64,000 bases of DNA from Pyronema omphalodes (lineage: Eukaryota > Ascomycota > Pezizomycetes > Pezizales > Pyronemataceae): positions 372,001 to 436,000 of the forward strand of contig JAJJXM010000002.1 in assembly GCA_024516155.1 (NCBI GenBank), read 5' to 3'. Shown here in pieces: positions 57,215-64,000 of the stretch. Within the stretch, counting starts at the first letter, position 1, and every line of letters starts with the position of its first letter. Position numbers and translations under genes: made by a program. The notes under the pieces are model-generated. The model ran no database searches. It worked only from the letters and a program-made list of their open reading frames with translations, and was not told where the DNA came from.

Positions 57215-60200
57215 GATCCTCTAGGGTTGCGTCACCTGAGGAGGAAGAATGTACATCTGACGCAGGAAATATTATATGTTGTGGAACAAAAAGAAAATCA
57301 ACAGACAACTTGGGGTCGATCAAGACAAAAAATCGACGAACCGACAATGGAACCTCTTCCAAGGGAATAACAAAGGAAGCCTTGGTTCCACCTTATCACG
57401 GAAAAAGGCCAATAATCAACATGGTGTTGAATTGGTCAAAGAACAAATTTCGAACGGTGCGAGTCCTACTTGATACAGGCTCCACCTCAGCTTTACTGGA
57501 CAAAGGTTTTGTCCAAACTTGCAAAATTCCTACTGTGAAGAGAGACCAGCCTCTTCAAATACGCAACTTCAATAATGAGGTAGTTGCTGGAGCTGGAGAA
57601 TTCTTTACAGTTCCTTTTATGCTGCAACACAAACAGCACTTTGCAGCAGAATCCTTCGAAGTCGCCCCTCTTGACAGCGACTGCGACGCCATCTTACCTT
57701 ACTGGTGGATGGCAAAACATCAACCATGCAACATGTGGGGAGAAAGCAATAACATCTCCTTTACAACACCACGTTGCATCGAACATTGTACTAAGGCTCA
57801 GGCCAGTACATTTTCCCTTAAGGTCGATCAAAGAGTACTCGACCATCCTGAGGCCTCAGTTATAGGCCATATTTCAGCTGTTGCCACTAAGGAGGAATTA
57901 TCAGAGGCACTTCAACAAGTCCCTGAGAAATTCCGTAAGTGGATTAATATCATGACAAAGGAAGCAGCAGATAGGCTTCCTGAACACAAACCCTACGACC
58001 ACGCCATAGACTTGAAGGAAGGGGAAACTCCTCCTTGGGGGCCAGTCTATGCGCTCAATGAAGTGGAGCTGGAAACATTGAGAGAATGGTTAAAGGAAAT
58101 GCTAAGGACAGGAAAGATTAGACCATCAAAATCCCCTGCCGCAGCACCAATTCTCTTTGTGCCAAAACCCCATGGGCGAGGTTTACGGCTTTGTGTGGAT
58201 TATAGGGGGATCAATAAAATAACTATAGCAAATCGCTACCCCCTCCCTCTTATGTCGGAATTACAAGACAGAGTAAGAGGAGCCAAGTTCTTCACGAAAA
58301 TGGATTTGAAGAACGGCTATCACTTGATTAGGATTAAAGAAGGCGATGAGTGGAAGACAGCCTTCAGATGCAGATATGGGCTGTATGAATTCTTGGTTAT
58401 GCCTTTTGGGTTAAGCAACGCACCGGCCACATTCCAAGATATGATGAATCATATCTTTAGAGACATGTTGGATCAGGGCGTAATTGCTTATATTGATGAT
58501 GTTCTTATTTATGCGGAAACAGAGGAGGAACATGACAAATTGGTTAAGGAAGTCTTGAAAAGACTGGAAGAAAATGGGCTGGTGATATCTCCGGAAAAAT
58601 GTGTTTGGGGGACAAACAAAGTGGAATTTTTGGGGTACATCATAAGCGAAAAAGGGATAGAAATGGCAAAGGATAAAGTGGAAACCGTCCTGGTTTGGGA
58701 ACCTCCTAAATCCTTGAAAGAGACACAAGGCTTTCTTGGATTTGCGAACTTCTATCGCCGGTTCATTAAGGACTTCTCAAGAATTTGTCGTCCTCTTACT
58801 GAATCAACCAAGGGCGATCCGAAGAAGTGGGAATGGACTGTTGCCATGGAATTGGCATTTGACGAGTTAAAGCAGAGGTTCACGAAAGCGCCAATACTGG
58901 GTCATTTTGATCCTAAAAGGGTTTGCATTGTTGAAACTGATGCCTCTGACTTTGCCTTAGGCGCAGTCCTTTCTCAGAAAGGAGAGGACGGAAAGCTGCA
59001 CCCTATTGCTTTTCACTCCAGGAAGTTTACTCCGGCAGAAATTAACTATGAAATCCATGATAAAGAGCTTTTAGCTATTGTGGATTCGTTTAAAATATGG
59101 AGAAGATACTTGGAGGGAGCAATGCACACAGTTCAGGTATTCAGCGACCATCAAAATTTGGAGTACTTCACCACAACAAAAGTACTCAATCGTCGCCAAG
59201 CAAGGTGGGCTCAAGAACTTGCTGGTATTGACTTTAAAATTTTTTACAGACCTGGAAGTAAGAATGGGAAGCCAGATGCATTGTCAAGGCGTCCGGAGTT
59301 CCGCCCTGAAAAGGGGGGAGGTGAGGATCAGCCGATTACGACTATCCTTCACAAAGAACATTTTGCATCGATTTCAGCAATCAGCAGTGGAGGAGAAGGG
59401 ACTTCATTCATGGTTTCTTCAGCATGGCTCAATTCTATTCCTTCTGTTAAATGGTCTGGCGAATTTTTGAAGATGGTTAAAGACGCTGGGGAACTGGATG
59501 AAAATTATAAAAAAGCAGCACAAAAAATAAAAGATCCACTAACGATAGAAGATGGCATAATCTATCGGAAAGAGAAGTTATGGGTACCAAAGGATCTGGT
59601 CAACATGGTCCTTGAATCAGAGCACGACTCCAAAATTGCTGGGCACTTTGGTCAGGACAAAACAATTGAATTAATAAGAAGAAACTTTTGGTGGCCGAAG
59701 ATGGATGAACAAATAATTGAATATATTCAAAGCTGTTTGGAATGTCAGAAGGACAAGACGGCTAGGCACCTTAACTATGGGATGTTGCAACCTTTGGAAT
59801 TAACATATGCCCCATGGCAGTCTATTGCTATGGATTTCATCACCGACCTACCAGAATCGAATGGGTGTGATCAACTATGGGTTATAGTTGATCGATTTAC
59901 TAAAATGGCGCACTTCATTCCCCTACAGAAAGATGGCAAGACAACTGCAGACCTTGTCAGGATTTTCGCAAAGGAAATTTGGAAGTTGCACGGCTTACCC
60001 AAGGACATAGTGTCGGACAGAGACTCCAGGTTCACAAGCACCACCTGGAAAGCATTTCTTGGAACGTTAGGAATAAGACCAAGAATGTCAACAGCCTTCC
60101 ACCCACAAACAGATGGACAAACGGAACGGCTCAACCAAACAATTGAAGCATACCTCCGCTCTTTTGTCAATCACGAAATGGACGACTGGGCTGATCTCTT

Positions 60201-60909
60201 ACCAATGGCTGAGTTCGCATACAACAACTCAGTCACAAGCGCAACTGGACTTTCACCCTTTTACGCCAACTACGGATTTTATCCAAATACGAGCAACCCT
60301 TCGGCAACTGCTGTGCGCAACCCAGCCAGCAAAGCCTACGCCCACTGGATGCATACGATACACGAAGGAGCCAAGTTAGCCCTTCAAAAAACACAAGAAA
60401 GAATGAAACATTATGCAGACCAGAAACGACAGGAGGCACCAGAATACCAAGTAGGAGACTTGGTTATGCTAGATGGACGCAACATACGAACCAGACGCCC
60501 ATCGAGGAAGTTAGACCACAAACTACATGGTCCCTTCCAAGTCGAAAAAGTCATCTCCCCAACAGCAGTACGACTTACGCTCCCACGAAAATGGAAGATA
60601 CACAACGTCTTCCATACCTCACTACTTGAGCCCTTTAGAGCAGGAACTCGGGCTCCACCAGACACAAATAAAATTTTACGGGAGGCAGATGATGTTGAGG
60701 GAAGCGAGGAATACGATATCGATGAAATCATGAGCAGCTATAAATCTGGAAATCGAGTATTGTACCTTGTTAAATGGCTAGGTTGGCCCAACAAAAAAGA
60801 CTGGACGGCAGAACCATTCGACAACTTTTCAGTAGGAGGTCAGGAGAAGTTACGAGAGTTTCATCTCAAGTACCCTGATTCTCCGAGGGACTACCGACTC
60901 AAGGATTGA
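57211..60909 (+). CDS. Pol polyprotein of the chromovirus (protease, RT, RNase H, integrase, chromodomain)
   Basis: The pol frame is open from 57199 to the TGA at 60907 and lies in the -1 frame relative to gag. Translation probably enters by a -1 slip at the TTTTT-AA around the gag stop; alternatively it starts at the ATG at 57421. Landmarks by nucleotide position: aspartic protease LLDTGSTSALLD near 57465; reverse transcriptase CVDYRGINKITIANRYPLP near 58195 and YIDDVLIYAE at 58489; RNase H ETDASDFALGAVLSQ near 58935; integrase HHCC finger (H-IAGHFG, SCLECQKDK) at 59620-59760; catalytic D, D, E in MDFITDLPE, SDRDSRF and ERLNQTIEAYLR between 59830 and 60150; a GPY/F-like module near 60530; chromodomain LVKWLGWPNKKDWTAE near 60770. 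All catalytic residues are present. Chromodomains usually direct integration to methylated histone H3. Confidence 0.93.
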   Translation, partial: LRSSRVASPEEEECTSDAGNIICCGTKRKSTDNLGSIKTKNRRTDNGTSSKGITKEALVPPYHGKRPIINMVLNWSKNKFRTVRVLLDTGSTSALLDKGFVQTCKIPTVKRDQPLQIRNFNNEVVAGAGEFFTVPFMLQHKQHFAAESFEVAPLDSDCDAILPYWWMAKHQPCNMWGESNNISFTTPRCIEHCTKAQASTFSLKVDQRVLDHPEASVIGHISAVATKEELSEALQQVPEKFRKWINIMTKEAADRLPEHKPYDHAIDLKEGETPPWGPVYALNEVELETLREWLKEMLRTGKIRPSKSPAAAPILFVPKPHGRGLRLCVDYRGINKITIANRYPLPLMSELQDRVRGAKFFTKMDLKNGYHLIRIKEGDEWKTAFRCRYGLYEFLVMPFGLSNAPATFQDMMNHIFRDMLDQGVIAYIDDVLIYAETEEEHDKLVKEVLKRLEENGLVISPEKCVWGTNKVEFLGYIISEKGIEMAKDKVETVLVWEPPKSLKETQGFLGFANFYRRFIKDFSRICRPLTESTKGDPKKWEWTVAMELAFDELKQRFTKAPILGHFDPKRVCIVETDASDFALGAVLSQKGEDGKLHPIAFHSRKFTPAEINYEIHDKELLAIVDSFKIWRRYLEGAMHTVQVFSDHQNLEYFTTTKVLNRRQARWAQELAGIDFKIFYRPGSKNGKPDALSRRPEFRPEKGGGEDQPITTILHKEHFASISAISSGGEGTSFMVSSAWLNSIPSVKWSGEFLKMVKDAGELDENYKKAAQKIKDPLTIEDGIIYRKEKLWVPKDLVNMVLESEHDSKIAGHFGQDKTIELIRRNFWWPKMDEQIIEYIQSCLECQKDKTARHLNYGMLQPLELTYAPWQSIAMDFITDLPESNGCDQLWVIVDRFTKMAHFIPLQKDGKTTADLVRIFAKEIWKLHGLPKDIVSDRDSRFTSTTWKAFLGTLGIRPRMSTAFHPQTDGQTERLNQTIEAYLRSFVNHEMDDWADLLPMAEFAYNNSVTSATGLSPFYANYGFYPNTSNPSATAVRNPASKAYAHWMHTIHEGAKLALQKTQERMKHYADQKRQEAPEYQVGDLVMLDGRNIRTRRPSRKLDHKLHGPFQVEKVISPTAVRLTLPRKWKIHNVFHTSLLEPFRAGTRAPPDTNKILREADDVEGSEEYDIDEIMSSYKSGNRVLYLVKWLGWPNKKDWTAEPFDNFSVGGQEKLREFHLKYPDSPRDYRLKD

Positions 60910-61067
60910 GGCTTAATGTTTTTCCCCACGAGGTTTTCATTAGGTCGAGTTGGTAGTAGGATGTAGGGGCTGGAGGACTACATCCATATATGATCACTTA
61001 ATCACTTGGCTGCGGCGAGGTGCGATCACAGAATGATGAACTACTTGCTTCGGGACGAAGCTTGAAC

Positions 61068-61080
61068 AGGGGGGAGGTGG
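61068..61080 (+). promoter_or_regulatory. Polypurine tract
   Basis: AGGGGGGAGGTGG directly before the 3' LTR. This is the usual plus-strand primer site; the single T is tolerated in many elements. Confidence 0.8.
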
Positions 61081-62436
61081 TGTCACACCCTATATTGTGT
61101 GAGTATAGAATAGGTAACATGTATAACATTTAGAGAACATGGCAAACTCGACAGGAGAATGAATAATAAGGTTAGTATCCCGGGCCGGAACCCCCTGAGG
61201 AGCTCCAGCTAGCCACGTCACGTGATTCGTGACTTTCCGAAAGGACCTCACGAGGATCCCGGCCCGAGGCGTCGCTACCTGTTATTCACTGTCAGTTTGG
61301 GAGGATCACAGATGGATGGGAACGAGGAACAACTTACCTCATGGGTGTCGACTTACCCATGAGAAAACTACAGACGACGCTGATGGAGACAGAAGACGAT
61401 GGCGAAAGGACACCTCCTTATACTTGAGGGTGTGTTCCACCAAGCACGGCTACCAGAGGGCTTGCAAGAGAAGGGAATTCTCAGGACAATGCAAGGCAGA
61501 CGAATAGGATCATCCGAGGTCTGAGTTGGGCGGATAGTCGGCCAAGGACCAAGGCAGAGTCTAGTCAGCCAACAGGAGTGGAGCTCAGGACAAGGGTCAA
61601 GATTGCGTTAGCATGAGACGACGTCCTGCAGCAAGGAACACCACTCAGGGAAACTGTTGGATGGAACTGATATGACGCGACCTTAGGCCAATGACTACCA
61701 ACTGAAAGATAAGACGGCGTTTGCGTACACACCAGGGTGTGGCTGCGCGCAAGTGCGCGCAGGTGGGGCTGTTATGACATCACACGGGAATGTGACGGGG
61801 CAGTGCGCTCCGGTAAGGCATAATCTACCTTATGATGTCAGATTCCTTCACTCGCAATCGAGATTCTCTAGGGAGATCTGTGATCAAGACGACTCATGCG
61901 ATATATGACTCACATGTTATTATCGGAGGAGTCATTGCATTATGCGCTCAAGTGGAGTAACCCTCCACTAGGCGCTTAACCCCAATACCTGATTGGAAGG
62001 TGTGGTAGCACGGCGAGGAATGTCAAGGATTAATCTGAGACGAGGCACATCATGCAAGTGAGCAATTAATATAATTGCGCATGCAGCATGATGCGAGCCA
62101 TCGGCAGATTTGTCAAAGAATTGACTCACGTCTTATCTCCTAAGCTTAGTTTGGAAGTTGGTTCCCTTGGGAAGTCTGGGCGAACTTGTAGACGAAAGTC
62201 TATAAAAGACCCTAAGTCTTCCCACCGTCTCCTCCAGCATCAGCAACTTGATCTCTACCTACGACGTTACCTTTCGAACACCAATACCTCAAGAGAGACC
62301 CTTAAGTTTATTCGGCCTGTGATCGATTAGTTTACTTCCTAGCTCTTGGGAAAATCTTTTAGTTGAATATCTTTCAGACGAAGCATAAACTGATCGGAAA
62401 GCCTCTGTATTGAAAGCCTCAATACCCAGGTTCACA
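61081..62436 (+). repeat. 3' LTR of the chromovirus
   Basis: Same length (1356 bp) and ends (TGT...ACA) as the 5' LTR, with two substitutions by eye. Confidence 0.95.
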
Positions 62437-62441
62437 CCGGG
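62437..62441. repeat. Target-site duplication, right
   Basis: CCGGG directly after the 3' LTR, identical to 53537-53541. Confidence 0.9.
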
Positions 62442-62726
62442 GTATGGGTTCGGGGGAGGGAAGGAAACGTCAGCAAGCATTCGACGTTTGGCATCCTCCT
62501 CGTCAGCCTGGTTGCCGTGTTCGTCCTCAAGAGATCCAACCACCGCAGCATTTCGCGGTTTGGTTGCGCGAAGGACTTTCCATACCGCCTCCCCGTTGGC
62601 TCCCTCCAAGAAAGAAACCCAACACTCTCGCTTGTGGCGACGTTGGGTGCTGAGATAGGCGTTGCGGAGGCGGTGTTCTTCCTCTATCGAACATTGACCG
62701 CGCTTGGCTGCCCTCCGTTTCCCAGA
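62437..62726 (-). CDS. LINE ORF2, upstream fragment
   Basis: A 5' piece of the same LINE frame, cut off from the rest by the LTR element. It reads SSGKRRAAKRGQCS, EEEHRLRNAYLSTQRRHKRECW, VWKVLRATKPRN and ADEEDAKRRMLADVSFPP, the basic linker typical of the region between endonuclease and reverse transcriptase. It starts abruptly at the direct-repeat boundary, so the endonuclease is absent. Confidence 0.7.
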
Positions 62727-64000
62727 AGAAGGAAATATGTAAGAAGAAAATATATTCTTCTTCATAGGGTTGTAGGTGATTATTTTCATAAATATTAGAA
62801 AGCTGTCATACAGACAGTTAGTAGCTATCTATTGTATTGAGTCAATACTTTGTTTGCTGCGTTAACTGCACTACTTGTGTTATTCAGATTTTTTTTTTTC
62901 TTCGCTTTCTCCTCGGCTCGGTAAATAACTAGTTTAAGTCAAGGGCTGCCCTTATTGCTCTGACTGTCTAATGGTAAGAGGTGTGAATCGTAAAGGACTC
63001 GAAGGTTTTTAGATTCCAATTATTCTTGTAGATACACATTACGAGTGAATCGCATATGCAAATTGGCTATTTCACACTCTTCGATTCCCCATATCATCAG
63101 AAATGTCAAGTTTCCCGAGAAGCCCTTACAGCTGCCGAGACAGGATTCCCCATTCCTCAGAATCCGCATTAGATTTTCGCATGGCTTTTGAGAATTCTTT
63201 CAGCAAGTCAATAACAGGAGATCTAGTCTAATTACTGTATGTCCATCTGACCTTTGACATAAATTATCCGCTTGACATGTCTCAATGCAAACACATTGGA
63301 TGACAAATTTTCTCGTGCGACTACCTCGAGGATAACAGGTGTCCTAAATACGAGATATGTGTTATGCACAAAGTATATGATTCTGTTTTTAATTTAAGAC
63401 AGTAGACTAAACGCACGTGCAGGGTGTAGTACACAAGGGGAATTAAGGTTCTGCTCGTTGTAAGTAAGATCAAACATGCAGTATATTTCTTCCATCATGC
63501 TTCCATACCTAAAGGCCATGCAAACCTTATGCGCCCTATATCGAGTGAAGTTTGGGAATATGAAAAAGAATGACGTGGTTTTGATTGCTGAATTATTTCA
63601 AATAATATGTACATAGTAGAAGTAAGTGGAAATGAAACTCAATTTAAAAAAAAACCTCTACAGATACGATCTGAGTTAAGAAACATGGCGTGTTAATCAT
63701 TAGTGGCAGATCTAACAGTTGATTGGTGTATGGCCATGCATTGGAAGTGTTGAAAAATTGACAAGTGCAATTGCGTTATCCGAATTCCTACTCTATTATC
63801 TGACATCCAAGGGTCTTTTTTAGCAAAGCCTTGTTGTTCTCTAATGACGTGTTCTCAGCTAGCCTTAACTTTGTCAAGCCACGAATGATATATTTCCACC
63901 ATAACTTCCATTTCATTGGATATGCAGTTTTCGCATGTACCTTCCCATTTTGGATTTCTTCGCCTGTCGACGCCTCATGGTACAGTCAGTAATGCTGTGT
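62727..64000 (+). repeat. Long direct repeat, copy 2 (runs off the window)
   Basis: Matches 47852-49123 in the same orientation. Its start coincides with the truncated 5' end of the LINE, at a short shared AGAAGAAGGA. No gene is seen. Confidence 0.9.

Larger units (their letters stand above)
53542..62436 (+). mobile_element. Ty3/Gypsy chromovirus (LTR retrotransposon), full length
   Basis: An 8895-bp element with 1356-bp LTRs, a 5-bp target duplication, a Gag ORF and a Pol ORF in the order protease, reverse transcriptase, RNase H, integrase, chromodomain. This order and the chromodomain define chromoviruses. All frames are intact and the LTRs are almost identical, so the insertion is recent and the element may still be mobile. 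It sits inside a LINE. Confidence 0.96.
50662..62726 (-). mobile_element. Tad-like LINE (5'-truncated), split by an LTR retrotransposon
   Basis: The LINE reads on the minus strand. Its 5' part is 62726-62437, then the LTR element is inserted, and the remainder is 53541-50662. The 3' end is a pentamer tail (CAAAT repeated four to five times, at 50662-50684 on the plus strand as TTTGATTTG). It is 5'-truncated at about 62726, where the direct repeat begins, so the endonuclease and ORF1 are missing. Across the insertion, removing the LTR element and one CCGGG leaves the ORF in frame (PYPG then HSGN). Confidence 0.85.

Noticed and set aside
62289..62789. 166-codon minus-strand ORF taken as one gene
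   Set aside because: It is a chimera: only 62726-62437 is LINE, the rest is LTR on one side and direct repeat on the other.

Overview
The window reads as nuclear DNA of a filamentous ascomycete (Pezizomycotina; a Leotiomycetes-type genome is my guess, not shown by the sequence). The reasons are protein genes split by short GT-AG introns of 46-274 bp, a Zn2Cys6 regulator with a fungal-specific regulatory domain, a chromodomain Ty3/Gypsy retrotransposon, a Tad-like LINE, and AT/CT-rich spacers. Exon boundaries below were worked out by hand from reading frame, splice motifs and family conservation.

Layout. (1) 2690-8694: a large Rho GTPase exchange factor with DH, BAR and a C-terminal SH3-like domain. 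(2) 10818-32872: a large inverted duplication. Two arms of about 7.5 kb (10818-18378 and, reversed, 25381-32872) each carry an ABM-like alpha/beta-barrel gene, a full-length Hel2/ZNF598-type ubiquitin ligase gene, a minisatellite, a small standalone SH3-like gene and a decaying hypothetical gene. The 7.0-kb spacer between the arms holds an Erv2-type sulfhydryl oxidase, a glutathione S-transferase, a 219-aa orphan gene and a third copy of a short dispersed repeat. (3) 34104-38498: a housekeeping cluster for ribosome biogenesis and RNA processing: an Slx9-like protein, a PPWD1-type WD40-cyclophilin, and a LYAR-type nucleolar zinc-finger protein that shares a 323-bp divergent promoter with the cyclophilin. 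(4) 43036-46094: a Zn2Cys6 transcription factor behind a long gene-free leader. (5) 47852-64000: a repeat region. A Tad-like LINE on the minus strand is split by an 8.9-kb Ty3/Gypsy chromovirus (53542-62436) with 1356-bp LTRs that differ at only two positions by eye, a perfect 5-bp target duplication, and intact Gag and Pol frames. A segment of at least 1.27 kb (47852-49123) recurs in direct orientation at 62727-64000 and runs off the window.

The most interesting signals are these. The two Hel2-like copies have diverged by about 20 percent in the zinc-finger exon, while neighbouring sequence in the same duplication differs by only a few percent. The standalone SH3-like genes share an intron at the same codon and phase with the SH3-like domain of the exchange factor. 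The LTR element carries a 12-nt primer-binding site complementary to its own LTR, the arrangement expected for self-primed reverse transcription. The large duplication and the near-identical LTRs show no obvious repeat-induced point mutation.
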